DNA of 64,000 nucleotides, taken from Anaplasma platys. Its GTDB lineage: Bacteria > Pseudomonadota > Alphaproteobacteria > Rickettsiales > Anaplasmataceae. The notes below the pieces were generated by a model. The model had not been told where the DNA came from and did no database searches. It saw nothing but the letters and a program-made list of their open reading frames with translations. Positions 56,324 through 64,000 of this stretch are shown piece by piece. Location: contig NZ_CP046391.1 in NCBI RefSeq assembly GCF_012790675.1, positions 62,001 through 126,000 of the forward strand, written 5' to 3'. Made by a program: the position numbers and the translations under genes. Position 1 is the stretch's first letter, and every line of letters begins with the position of its first letter.

Positions 56324-56566
56324 GTGTGTGGCAAGAGTAGGAGAAGGACCAAGGCTCCTCCTGAGCCGGACTCATCCGTTAGTAAAGGTGCTGTGGCGAA
56401 GGACAAGGGGAAGGAAGTAAGGATACTGAACCTATGTGAACTAAAGAAGAAAAGCACTGGTGAGCTTAAGGCATACACCGCCGAGATTTGCTTCGCGTTC
56501 TACTATTGCTACTGTGTGGCCAAGGTTATTTGTTTTGCCCTAGAAGCTTGTCTCGTGCCTGATTAA
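56324..56566 (+). pseudogene. Truncated 5' fragment of a rho (transcription termination factor) gene
   Basis: From GTG 56324, preceded by AGAAGG at good spacing, an 80-codon frame encodes a charged lead followed by ILNLCELKKKSTGELKAYTAE. That string matches the beginning of the Rho N-terminal domain (compare NLTELKNTPVSEL in E. coli Rho). After about residue 56 the similarity stops and the frame continues as a hydrophobic, Cys-rich tail (ICFAFYYCYCVAK) with no Rho features, then ends. Neither other frame restores Rho. It overlaps the end of the leftward J-domain gene by about 40 bases. A rho remnant left by rearrangement is my reading; a chance match is less likely but possible. Confidence 0.6.
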
Positions 56567-56909
56567 GCTTTTGGGCGAAATAAGCTGATCCTCCTTTGTC
56601 GGGGTGTGCGTTCTTCATTAACCGATGATAGGCAGCAACTATCTGCTCTCGTGGGGCGTCTTGGCTGAGGCCTAGAATTTCAAAAGCTTCTTTTCTAGAC
56701 AGAGTATTGTCAGAGCGTCTGTGCGGTGCTTCGTGAGCTTTGTTCTGCATGTCATTCATTACCTTGTTGAAGATAGTGCGGAAATCTTCGGTGTAGTGGG
56801 CTCGCATTAAGTTGTTTCTATTCAGAAAAAACAAAACTACGGCCAATATTATGGGGAGCAGGAACACTGCCCCTATCACACACATGAGAACAAAAACTGC
56901 TAGAAGCAT
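56526..56909 (-). CDS. Membrane-anchored J-domain protein (Pam18/TIM14-like)
   Basis: A co-chaperone that would stimulate DnaK at the inner membrane. From ATG 56909 the product is 127 residues: a hydrophobic segment (LLAVFVLMCVIGAVFLLPII and beyond), a charged linker, then a C-terminal J domain (KEAFEILGLSQDAPREQIVAAYHRLMKNAHPDKGGSAYFAQKLNQARDKLL) with the HPD tripeptide intact. A J domain at the C-terminus after a membrane segment is the Pam18/TIM14 arrangement known in alphaproteobacteria. The frame extends to 57215, but that part overlaps nfu on the other strand and is unlike the family, so I exclude it; a start between 56909 and 57000 is possible. Confidence 0.85.
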   Translation of the reverse strand: MLLAVFVLMCVIGAVFLLPIILAVVLFFLNRNNLMRAHYTEDFRTIFNKVMNDMQNKAHEAPHRRSDNTLSRKEAFEILGLSQDAPREQIVAAYHRLMKNAHPDKGGSAYFAQKLNQARDKLLGQNK

Positions 56910-57018
56910 GCCACTAAGAAACTTGATTTGCTTTACATACCATACTACACTAAGCCGCTCGATTGGCGCAGCGGCGTGAATTATACCCCCCTGATTCGTG
57001 GCATTGCAAGGTTTGTTT

Positions 57019-57591
57019 ATGTTTATACAAATTGAAGATACCCCCAACCCCAGTACTCTGAAATTTTTGTTCAGTGGTGCTGTTTCTGGTGTTGCTTGTG
57101 GTGTGGAATTTTCAGACGTTTCCGAGGCTGAGGCATCTCCGCTAGCAGCTCTTTTGCTTGCTGTAGAGGGTGTAGGAAAAGTGTTTTTTGGGGGTGACTT
57201 TGTATCGATTACCAAGACCGATGCAGTGTCATGGGAAACACTGAAGCCAGAAGTTCTGGTAGTGTTGACCGACTATTGTTCGATGCATGGTACAGACCAG
57301 CAAGTTGCTAATGCGAGCGGAGATAATGGCGAAGAGGAGAAGGAGTTTTTCGACGAGAAGGATTCTGAGGTCGTAAAGCAAGTAAAGGAGCTGATAGAGA
57401 ACTATGTCAAGCCGGCTGTTGCTCAGGATGGTGGCGATATTAAATTTCGAGGATATAAGGAGGGCGTGGTGTTTGTGCATTTGCGTGGTGCGTGCTCTGG
57501 GTGTCCAAGTGCGGCAGTAACTCTGAAGGATGGGGTGTACGGAATGTTGAGTTATTACATTCCTGAAATCAAGGCAGTGGAGAGTATATAA
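57019..57591 (+). CDS. Nfu-type iron-sulfur cluster scaffold (NifU family)
   Basis: A 190-residue Fe-S carrier. The N-terminal Nfu domain opens with MFIQIEDTPNPSTLKFLFSG, which is why ATG 57019 is chosen over an in-frame start at 56998. The C-terminal NifU domain (from about residue 113) has AVAQDGGDIKFRGY and the cluster-binding CSGC in LRGACSGCPSAAVTL. A Glu/Asp-rich linker (GDNGEEEKEFFDEKDSEV) joins them. The same two-domain form is found in mitochondria (NFU1), where it delivers 4Fe-4S clusters to lipoate synthase and complex I. It is divergent from the J-domain gene, whose product type also works with Fe-S chaperones, though a link is not shown. Confidence 0.95.
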   Translation: MFIQIEDTPNPSTLKFLFSGAVSGVACGVEFSDVSEAEASPLAALLLAVEGVGKVFFGGDFVSITKTDAVSWETLKPEVLVVLTDYCSMHGTDQQVANASGDNGEEEKEFFDEKDSEVVKQVKELIENYVKPAVAQDGGDIKFRGYKEGVVFVHLRGACSGCPSAAVTLKDGVYGMLSYYIPEIKAVESI

Positions 57592-57880
57592 ACACTCTGT
57601 TCTGCTACAGAAGGCGATTTACGTTTTCCAACATATTCCCAGTTACCAAAAACGAACTCGGTGGAAAAACGCACTCCTGCATGCGTTAAGAGTCCTTTCC
57701 AGATGTATGCTTGTAAGTACGGTTATTGTCAATGGGTGGTTTGCGCGTTCTGTAGCCGAGGCAAAAATTTGCTACTGCTGCAGCCTAACTAAGATCTGTT
57801 ACTTGCTTGCGGAATCTAGAGCACCTTTTTAGCTAGCGATAACGACCCTAGGAGACTTAGCTTCCTTTGCAAGGAGCTGT

Positions 57881-59671
57881 CTAGTTCTTTTGGCTCTGTG
57901 TAGCAGCGTTTCCGTGTGCAGTAAGGATATCGCTGTCATGGAGCTTTTTGCCCGATTTACCCGACGAAATGTGGAGACTTTTCCTCAGTTTAGAGGCTGC
58001 TTTATTTTTGATTAGGGCTACGAGTTCTGTTGCTTCAGTGGCCGTAAAAGGGTTGTTATCTTGCACTATCTGCTTTGCTTTGTAAAACTCTGTGTGTGTC
58101 TTGGTAGCTGTGCTTGCGGGCATTTTGTTCATGTCAGAAGTACTATTGTCTTGGTATGAACATTTTGTTGTTGTGGTCGGGCGACGTTTGTTCTGTTTTA
58201 CCCCGAGAAGTTTGCCGGCCCTTTTAAGTAGATGACGTCTCCAAGAGACGGTTTTCCTTTTATGGCACGATGTAAAAGTGGCTAGATTGTCGTTGACGGG
58301 GTTTATGTCTTCTAGGGATGCAGATTTTTTCGACGGATAGGTACTCAAAGTAGAGCCATGATAACCTGCAGTATTGCACGGACGTTTTTGTGAATCTCCC
58401 TTAGATTTACAGAGTTTTTTCCTGATGTTTTGCAAAAAAGCATTTGTCTCAAGTATTGTGGTATTGTGCAACGATACGGCTCCCGCACTGATTTTATGGC
58501 CAGTTTTCTGTAGTTTCGCAGTCAGTGAAGTGCAAACAGGAGCAACACGCAGTGGGGTGTGTCCTGTACTACAATTCCTGATTTCAGTAGCAAGTTCACT
58601 GTGTGGCATGACAACATATGAACGCTGCATAGTGCCCAAAGCGCTGAATAGATGCTGTATGTATTGATCGTTACCGCCGGTAAAATTATTTTTTACATCC
58701 TCAAACAAAACAAAAAAATCCGTGCAGTCACCGAAGCATATGCTTTTGCGGTAACCGGTATCGAGCAGCTTTACTATGTGCACTGACCGATTGAGCGCTG
58801 GTATTGTTATATATTTACAGACTAATTGCCGCAGCTTTTTTACCACGTGGTACCAGGCAAATACTTTGCTCGCGAATATTTCTTCTTCTTCGAGTTTGGA
58901 AGTAATCCCGGTTATTGCTGTGCTTAAGGCTGCAAAAATTCCATTTCTACAAGATGTTTCAGCGGGACTGATGTTGCCATTTGCTATGTGTGCTACAACT
59001 TTGCTGCTCAGCAGTACTTCCTTCAGTGCAGTTGGTGATGTAGTTGTGGGGTTGGTGTGAAAATCTGCCCCGAAAAATGTGAGCAGAGTGCAATATTTCT
59101 GCCGGCGGTTTTTAGCGAAATACTTCTGCATGTCCGAGACTATTTCATTTCCGGCTTGTACAATGGTCTGTGCATCAATGCGATGTTGAAGGCTATTGCC
59201 TTCAAATTCATGGGCGATAGTTTTGCTCACGTAGTCTAGGAACTTGCTGTCATAGATGGTGCAAACTTTGTTTAGCTTGTAAGTTGTGTATAACCTCTCT
59301 GCAAGATGCGTTGCTATTAGTGGCAGCTTTGCAGACATCCTTTGCTCTTCGGTTAGTGGTATTTTCGCGAGCACCCTGGTGAAAATTTCTGTTCCCCAAG
59401 CTTTGATGTAGTGGCCACTTTTGGCATGCGCGAGCATGTTATATGTTCTGTGAGTAGGTCTGAGGTTTTCGTACAGGATGAAAATATAAGGGTTTTCTCT
59501 TGAGACTTTATTCACTCCGTGAGTGCTAACAATAAAGCTGAACAATCCGGCAAGCGAGTTCATCTGCAGTAATTCTTTGATAAAGGCATGAAACTCTGTG
59601 GTGGAAAATAAAGACAGGTGTTCGTCATCTATTTCACGACATCTTATCCGGTATGGCAGAGGAGATTGCAT
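57881..59671 (-). CDS. Hypothetical protein with basic C-terminus, possible effector
   Basis: A 596-residue protein starting at ATG 59671 with a good GGAG site eight bases upstream. No signal peptide, membrane segment or known domain is seen. Residues 1-370 are mixed and probably globular and helical (FHAFIKELLQMNSLAGLFSFIV, WYHVVKKLRQLVCKYI). From about residue 375 it is Ser/Thr/Lys-rich and strongly basic, with RKTVSWRRHLLKRAGKLLG near 480 and KLRKSLHISSGKSGKKL near the end. A basic disordered C-terminus is common among type IV secretion substrates of Rickettsiales, so an effector role is possible; this is inference only. It stands alone, divergent from thiS. Confidence 0.85.
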   Translation of the reverse strand: MQSPLPYRIRCREIDDEHLSLFSTTEFHAFIKELLQMNSLAGLFSFIVSTHGVNKVSRENPYIFILYENLRPTHRTYNMLAHAKSGHYIKAWGTEIFTRVLAKIPLTEEQRMSAKLPLIATHLAERLYTTYKLNKVCTIYDSKFLDYVSKTIAHEFEGNSLQHRIDAQTIVQAGNEIVSDMQKYFAKNRRQKYCTLLTFFGADFHTNPTTTSPTALKEVLLSSKVVAHIANGNISPAETSCRNGIFAALSTAITGITSKLEEEEIFASKVFAWYHVVKKLRQLVCKYITIPALNRSVHIVKLLDTGYRKSICFGDCTDFFVLFEDVKNNFTGGNDQYIQHLFSALGTMQRSYVVMPHSELATEIRNCSTGHTPLRVAPVCTSLTAKLQKTGHKISAGAVSLHNTTILETNAFLQNIRKKLCKSKGDSQKRPCNTAGYHGSTLSTYPSKKSASLEDINPVNDNLATFTSCHKRKTVSWRRHLLKRAGKLLGVKQNKRRPTTTTKCSYQDNSTSDMNKMPASTATKTHTEFYKAKQIVQDNNPFTATEATELVALIKNKAASKLRKSLHISSGKSGKKLHDSDILTAHGNAATQSQKN

Positions 59672-59844
59672 TTGTTGCTCCTACATTTTATGTCAGATTA
59701 GACATAATTGATATAGATGTCCACAATGAATTGGCCTTGGTGCTGTAGGTGAATTATTAGTAAGAGTAGAAGTATTGATAGCTAGGTGATTACTATGTAT
59801 CTAACATGTGATATATGTCTCTCGTATATATTCCCTATTGTGGC

Positions 59845-60054
59845 ATGAGTAGTAGCATCGAAATTTTTGTTAGTGGAAAGACCGAGAAAATAACTGCAGG
59901 GAGCACTGTGCTTACCGTTGTGGAGCAATGTGCCTTACGAGAACCGTTTGCTATCGCAGTAAACAAAGTATTGGTAACCAAGGCCGATTACGGTGAAAAA
60001 ACTCTGAAAGATGGGGACATTGTCGATGTTGTTCGTCCGATGCAGGGTGGATGA
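59845..60054 (+). CDS. thiS: Sulfur carrier protein ThiS
   Basis: Ubiquitin-like 69-residue carrier that gives sulfur for the thiazole ring of thiamine. The protein ends in the required Gly-Gly (VVRPMQGG) and contains ALREPFAIAVNKVLVTKADY and LKDGDIVDVV. ATG 59845 is chosen because ThiS proteins start directly before the first strand (SIEIFVSGK); an upstream in-frame start at 59815 adds ten unrelated residues. thiG begins 43 bases after the stop, so the two form an operon. Confidence 0.94.
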   Translation: MSSSIEIFVSGKTEKITAGSTVLTVVEQCALREPFAIAVNKVLVTKADYGEKTLKDGDIVDVVRPMQGG

Positions 60055-60097
60055 CCTAAATAGCAGAATGTCGTAGATATTGTTTGGGAGATTTTCA

Positions 60098-60877
60098 GTG
60101 TGGAGTGTGTACGGTGTAAGCCTCAATAGTAGGTTGTTTTTGGGGTCTGCACAGTTTCCGTCTCCTGCAATCTTTCAAAAATCAGTAAACAGTTCGGGAA
60201 CGGAAGTTATAACCGTCTCGCTATCAAGGCAAATGCCAGGAAGCGCCGGGGGGCAAGACTTTTGGGATATAGTTAAACAAAGTGGCTGTCGGGTTCTCCC
60301 TAATACTGCAGGCTGTTGTACAGTGAAAGATGCTGTCTTAATGGCTCAGATGGCTCGAGAGATATTCAACACTTCCTGGATAAAGCTGGAGGTAATAGGG
60401 GATGACTATACTTTGCAACCTGATGTAATAGCGCTTTGCGAAGCTGCTAAAGAACTTATAAGCCAGGGGTTTGATGTATTTCCATACTGCACTGATGACC
60501 TGATATGTTGCAAACGTTTGATCGACTGCGGGTGCCGGGTTATCATGCCAGGCATTGCTCCTATAGGGTCGGGTATGGGTGTCCTGAATGAGCATAGTTT
60601 GCGCCTCCTCAGAGATAGGAATAAGGACGTAACTATAATTGTTGATGCAGGCATTGGCAGGCCTTCCGATGCGGCTAAGGTTATGGAGATGGGGATTGAC
60701 GGTGTTTTGATAAACAGTGCTGTGGCACGGGCGTTAGACCCCAGCGGCATGGCGTTGGCATTTAAGTATGCAGTGGACAGCGGCCATATCGGATACAATG
60801 CCGGAATAATAAACAAAAGAGACCTGGCGGTAGCTAGCACAAATTTAGTGGACACCCCATTTTGGCATAGACAATGA
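60098..60877 (+). CDS. thiG: Thiazole synthase ThiG
   Basis: Builds the thiazole phosphate of thiamine from deoxyxylulose phosphate, dehydroglycine and ThiS thiocarboxylate. GTG 60098 is supported by GGGAG seven bases upstream and gives 259 residues, the usual length. The TIM-barrel features are RLFLGSAQFPS near the start, NTAGCCTVKDAVLMAQMARE, the Schiff-base lysine in WIKLEVIGDD, VMPGIAPIGSG-type phosphate loop (IMPGIAPIGSGMG), and DAGIGRPSDAAKVMEMGIDG with VLINSAVARA. The adenylating ThiF and the glycine-side enzyme are not in this window. Confidence 0.97.
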   Translation: MWSVYGVSLNSRLFLGSAQFPSPAIFQKSVNSSGTEVITVSLSRQMPGSAGGQDFWDIVKQSGCRVLPNTAGCCTVKDAVLMAQMAREIFNTSWIKLEVIGDDYTLQPDVIALCEAAKELISQGFDVFPYCTDDLICCKRLIDCGCRVIMPGIAPIGSGMGVLNEHSLRLLRDRNKDVTIIVDAGIGRPSDAAKVMEMGIDGVLINSAVARALDPSGMALAFKYAVDSGHIGYNAGIINKRDLAVASTNLVDTPFWHRQ

Positions 60878-61393
60878 TGAGATCCTCAGTGTTTTCCTAC
60901 ACCAGCTATACCTTAACTTTCTCTCCTAATAATTTCCATGACGTATAGCCTAATCAGCGCATAGTCTACGGTTTACTCTATTGCAAGGCGTTTGTGATGT
61001 TAGTTTAATTTAATAAATAACTTATTGGTGGCGATACCAACTGTAGCACAGTTGAACAGGGGATAGGTAAGAGTTTTGTGAAGTGAGACATTTGTATTTA
61101 CCGGCAGTAACTTATGGAAGCTTGTGTGGCACAAGATCGCTCTCACAGCGACGCAAGGTGCTATTGGCGCGGATATGCTGTTTAACTTTATGTTGCTGCC
61201 CTAATGCGCTGCTCTGGCGTGTTTCATGTCTGCTAAACATGGCGGTACAGCTGAGAGTACATATGTTCCTGGCGCTGGTTACCAATGCAGTGGTCCCCAT
61301 TAGGGCGGATCATCGTTTTTATTTCCACGCAGCAATGCGACACGCCTCTTCTGGAGACATTGCACCGATAAAGAGCCCTCTACGCGCCAGGGG
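60878..61393. other. Gene-free stretch
   Basis: About 515 bases between thiG and the end of the leftward DUF2628 gene, a convergent junction. No gene, TPP riboswitch or clear terminator is seen. Confidence 0.45.
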
Positions 61394-61807
61394 CTATATA
61401 GTAGATGTGGTGTGTGCCTCGGCGGGGGCATCGCCCACTTGAATTTCGTCAGGCTTTTTATTTCTCTCCATAAATCTAAGCTTTGCATGCAGCACGCTAT
61501 TTGCAAGCAACACATCCGCAAGGCCGTAACTTTTTCTTTCTAGCCGGCTTTTCATCCAATCGTTGAAAGAAAAACCTGCATACAGTTTTATTGTCAACTC
61601 AGCAAGCAAGTAAAACTGCAGCGAAATCACGCCGCTGCTGTGTAGCATGTAAGTGGCAGTTGAAGCCATGAACAGCAGTGCCGACATCAGCCAAAGCCCC
61701 TTGCACATGGAGTAGAAAAACGTGAACAGGAAGGCTCCCATGGTAAACCCATCACGTACATACACGGTTTTACCAGAGGCATGAGTGTAGACATGGAAGA
61801 AGTTCAT
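61394..61807 (-). CDS. DUF2628-type membrane protein
   Basis: A 137-residue inner-membrane protein. The family pattern is a short lead, HVYTHASGKTVYVRDGFTMG, followed by AFLFTFFYSMCKGLWLMSALLFM and a second pair of hydrophobic segments (about residues 35-55 and 60-85), then a basic KSRLERKSYG loop and a charged tail. The function of DUF2628 is unknown. ATG 61807 is chosen; a GTG at 61822 would add five residues. It is divergent from gltX. Confidence 0.8.
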   Translation of the reverse strand: MNFFHVYTHASGKTVYVRDGFTMGAFLFTFFYSMCKGLWLMSALLFMASTATYMLHSSGVISLQFYLLAELTIKLYAGFSFNDWMKSRLERKSYGLADVLLANSVLHAKLRFMERNKKPDEIQVGDAPAEAHTTSTI

Positions 61808-62032
61808 GCTATCGCGAAACACCTACTAAGGCGGCAATTCTAAAATGAAAATGATCACAGGTAAATCATAAAGATTATGGTCGTTATATAGTTCTCCCCC
61901 GGAATTAAGGAGTTTGCTGTGCAAGCATTGCAGTTATCGGTTATAGTCTTCGGGCTGTAGCTTGATGTTGTAATACTAAATTGGGTATCGGCAAACTGAG
62001 CTGTGGTAGAGAGGTTTTAGGGGGTAGGTTTC

Positions 62033-63358
62033 ATGATAACAAGGTTTGCTCCTAGTCCTACTGGGTACATACACATAGGTAACATAAGGACGGCACTGGT
62101 GTGCTGGTTGTATGCTCGGAAGCTGTCAGGTGAGTTTATACTTCGTATTGATGATACGGATGTTAGCAGGTCGGAAGAGAAATATGTGACAGCTCTTAAA
62201 AGAGATCTGGAGTGGCTGCATCTACACTGGGATAGTTATTTTGAGCAACGGGCGAGAATAGATAGATACGACGAAGTATTTAATTCTCTGCTCCAGTCTG
62301 GTGATATTTATCCATGCTATGAAACGCAGGAAGAGCTTGCTGTAAAAAGGAGCATGTTGCTTAAAATGGGGCTACCTCCCATATACGACAGAAGTGCTTT
62401 GAATATGACTGAAAAGGAGAAGCGCAACTTAGCTTGCAGGCTGCCGTATTTTAGGTTGAAAATAGATCAGAACAGAGAAGTCTCATGGCATGACGAAGTG
62501 CGTGGCAAAGTTATCTTTCAAGGCAAAAATATCAGTGATCCTATCATCAGGCGCACCGATGGAACGTACACATACATGTTTCCGTCGGTGATTGATGATA
62601 TTGACCATTCAGTTACTCACATAGTGAGAGGGGAAGATCACGTAAGTAACACGGCAACCCAGATATGTATAATAGATGTTCTAAAGGCTAAAGTTCCAAC
62701 GTTTGCCCACCTTCCATTGGTGTATGTTGGCGATTCGAAAGTTTCTAAAAGAGAAGGAGGAAGCGCCATTCAAGTTCGTCAATTGAGGGAACTTGGCATA
62801 GATGCGATGGCAATTAATAGTCATCTTGCAAGGTTAGGGACATCACTTCCCATTGAGCCCTGCTGCGATATGAGTGTGCTGGTGGAATCATTTGACATCA
62901 AGACTTTTAACCAGGCTCCGGTGAAATTTTCCGTAGAGGACCTGACGAAGTTTAATAGCAAAATATTGCAAGGGATGTCTTTTTCCACGATTAGGGCTGC
63001 TTTAGAGAGCAGGGGTATAGAGTGTTCAGAATCTTTCTGGCATCTGGTGAGGAATAACATATCTGTTGTTGAAGATGTAAAACATTGGGTTAATGTGTGC
63101 ACAGGTCAAATTACGTCTGTTGTTGCTGAAGCAGATAGAGAATTCTTAAAAACGGCATTGGGCCTGCTGCCCGAAGCTGAACTTGATGGGCATACAGCGC
63201 AGGTTTGGCTAGATAAGGTGCAAAAAGTTTCTAATCGCAGTACGAAAGAGGTGCTTTTACTTCTGCGACTAGCCATTACTGGGTTAAACAAGGGCCCCAG
63301 TTTGGCTAAGCTTTTACCGTTTATTGGTAGGAAGGAAGTGGTGCGTCGACTCTGCTAA
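62033..63358 (+). CDS. gltX: Glutamyl-tRNA synthetase
   Basis: Charges tRNA-Glu, and in Rickettsiales one of two GltX forms may also charge tRNA-Gln for the GatCAB route. The 441-residue enzyme is of the normal length. The HIGH motif is in PSPTGYIHIGNIRTALVCWL at the N-terminus and the KMSKS-type loop is KVSKREGG near residue 238. LRIDDTDVSRSEEKYV and DHVSNTATQI are also characteristic. Which of the two glutamate specificities it has cannot be read off by eye. Confidence 0.96.
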   Translation: MITRFAPSPTGYIHIGNIRTALVCWLYARKLSGEFILRIDDTDVSRSEEKYVTALKRDLEWLHLHWDSYFEQRARIDRYDEVFNSLLQSGDIYPCYETQEELAVKRSMLLKMGLPPIYDRSALNMTEKEKRNLACRLPYFRLKIDQNREVSWHDEVRGKVIFQGKNISDPIIRRTDGTYTYMFPSVIDDIDHSVTHIVRGEDHVSNTATQICIIDVLKAKVPTFAHLPLVYVGDSKVSKREGGSAIQVRQLRELGIDAMAINSHLARLGTSLPIEPCCDMSVLVESFDIKTFNQAPVKFSVEDLTKFNSKILQGMSFSTIRAALESRGIECSESFWHLVRNNISVVEDVKHWVNVCTGQITSVVAEADREFLKTALGLLPEAELDGHTAQVWLDKVQKVSNRSTKEVLLLLRLAITGLNKGPSLAKLLPFIGRKEVVRRLC

Positions 63359-63594
63359 TAGTTCTTAAGTTATACGCTGTTGAGTTCTTCAGATGCAGTT
63401 GCTTTAGTTTTCGTGCTGCTGCCATTGCTCGAGTGCTATGTGCCATACCAGGCCATGAGAGGACGCGGTTTTTTGTTTGTTGCAACACTCTTGTTTACCC
63501 AAACGGGAACATGCATATTACCTTGCACAGAGGCCTTAGTGTTACATGTGATGCTTGATCAAAGCTGTGAGATATGGTAGTTGTTTGTGTCCGT

Positions 63595-63669
63595 GGCGGG
63601 CGTAGCTCAGTTGGTTAGAGCATCAGTTTGTGGCACTGAAGGTCGCCAGTTCGATCCTGGTCGCTCGCC
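63595..63669 (+). tRNA. tRNA-His (anticodon GTG)
   Basis: Acceptor stem GCGGGCG/CGCTCGC, with the extra G at position -1 (63595) pairing with discriminator C (63669), the identity mark of histidine tRNA. D arm AGCTCAGTTGGTTAGAGC, anticodon stem TCAGT/ACTGA around TTGTGGC with anticodon GTG, T arm GCCAG/CTGGT with loop TTCGATC. CCA is not encoded. Confidence 0.95.
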
Positions 63670-63757
63670 CGGTTAGGCGCATATCCTTGTTGGGAAAATT
63701 GCCTTCCAAAGGAGTCCGTAATGTGTCGCGGTCAGTGCTTGTTGTGAACAAAGGGTT

Positions 63758-63785
63758 TTGACACTAGTTAGTTTTTTGTTAGAAT
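63758..63785 (+). promoter_or_regulatory. Sigma-70 promoter of the SurA-like gene
   Basis: Perfect TTGACA at 63758-63763 and TAGAAT (five of six) at 63780-63785, spacer 16 bases. The start codon is at 63813, giving a leader of about 20 bases. Confidence 0.78.
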
Positions 63786-63812
63786 TCTGCTCCTGACCTA
63801 TCTAGTAGTTAT

Positions 63813-64000
63813 ATGATGTTTCGCTGGTTTCCCGGTCTGTGCGTTTTTTTGTTTCTGATTTGTCAAGGTGACTTCTCGCATGCTTCTGTAAAGGCAGAAG
63901 CCATAGTGGACGATAAGGTGATTACTAGCCTGGATGTCGATTCTAGGGGGAAGGCGAATTATTTCTTCTACCGCACCTCATATGCCGAGGGCAACAGGGG
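63813..64000 (+). CDS. Periplasmic chaperone SurA/PpiC-type, N-terminal part
   Basis: The first 62 codons of a gene that continues past the window. A signal peptide is evident (FRWFPGLCVFLFLICQGDFSHA), followed by KAEAIVDDKVITSLDVDSRG, which fits the start of the SurA N-terminal domain (VNDDVI...DLDAR in E. coli SurA). If correct, the product helps outer-membrane proteins fold. ATG 63813 and ATG 63816 are both possible starts. The identification is tentative because only the beginning is visible. Confidence 0.65.
   Translation, partial: MMFRWFPGLCVFLFLICQGDFSHASVKAEAIVDDKVITSLDVDSRGKANYFFYRTSYAEGNR

Overview
The window comes from an obligate intracellular alphaproteobacterium of the order Rickettsiales, family Anaplasmataceae. 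The most likely source is the erythrocytic Anaplasma group (A. marginale, A. centrale, A. ovis). The reasons are the mixture of reduced-genome housekeeping genes, many of them single or in very short operons, long gene-free stretches, a near-balanced base composition (less AT-rich than A. phagocytophilum), a degraded transporter copy, and very large repeat-rich lineage-specific proteins. The species is inferred; no database could be consulted.

Layout. Bases 1-24,600 are mostly housekeeping: purE with an overlapping membrane-anchored thioredoxin-like gene; ihfA, a merR-type regulator and tRNA-Pro overlapping end to start; an acidic 745-residue protein of unknown function; tRNA-Ser; grpE-trpS; ribD; secG-pyrG; a XerC/D recombinase; lolD; maeB; an AsmA-family protein; a lone MrpD-like antiporter subunit; mlaD; an NDUFA12-like complex I accessory gene; nrdR; tRNA-Ala.

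Bases 24,693-42,525 hold the most striking part of the window: two divergently transcribed giant genes sharing a 343-base intergenic region. The leftward one encodes 3346 residues, with three copies of a module of about 490 residues and a proline-rich linker holding a nearly identical 297-base duplication. The rightward one encodes about 2480 residues, with three M9-collagenase-like HExxH zinc-peptidase domains followed by modules resembling those of its neighbour. I read the pair as candidate secreted or surface virulence factors; this is inference.

Bases 42,526-57,600 carry fbpA (ferric iron binding) with a Trm112-like small protein, a 2.85 kb stretch without convincing genes, an intact ProP-type MFS transporter, rpsP, a badly frameshifted second copy of the same transporter with a C10 tract, a FolM-like reductase, the rpmI-rplT-pheS operon, a TrcR (DUF1013) regulator, a truncated 5' piece of a rho gene, and a convergently placed J-domain membrane protein that is divergent from nfu.

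Bases 57,880-64,000 carry a 596-residue protein with a basic C-terminus and no recognised domain, thiS-thiG, a DUF2628 membrane protein, gltX, tRNA-His, and the start of a SurA/PpiC-type periplasmic chaperone with a near-consensus promoter.

Functionally the window mixes translation (three aminoacyl-tRNA synthetase genes, ribosomal proteins, four tRNAs), cofactor synthesis (riboflavin, thiamine, possibly folate), nucleotide synthesis (purE, pyrG), envelope maintenance (LolD, MlaD, AsmA, SecG, SurA) and iron uptake, interrupted by lineage-specific proteins that are the best candidates for host interaction.
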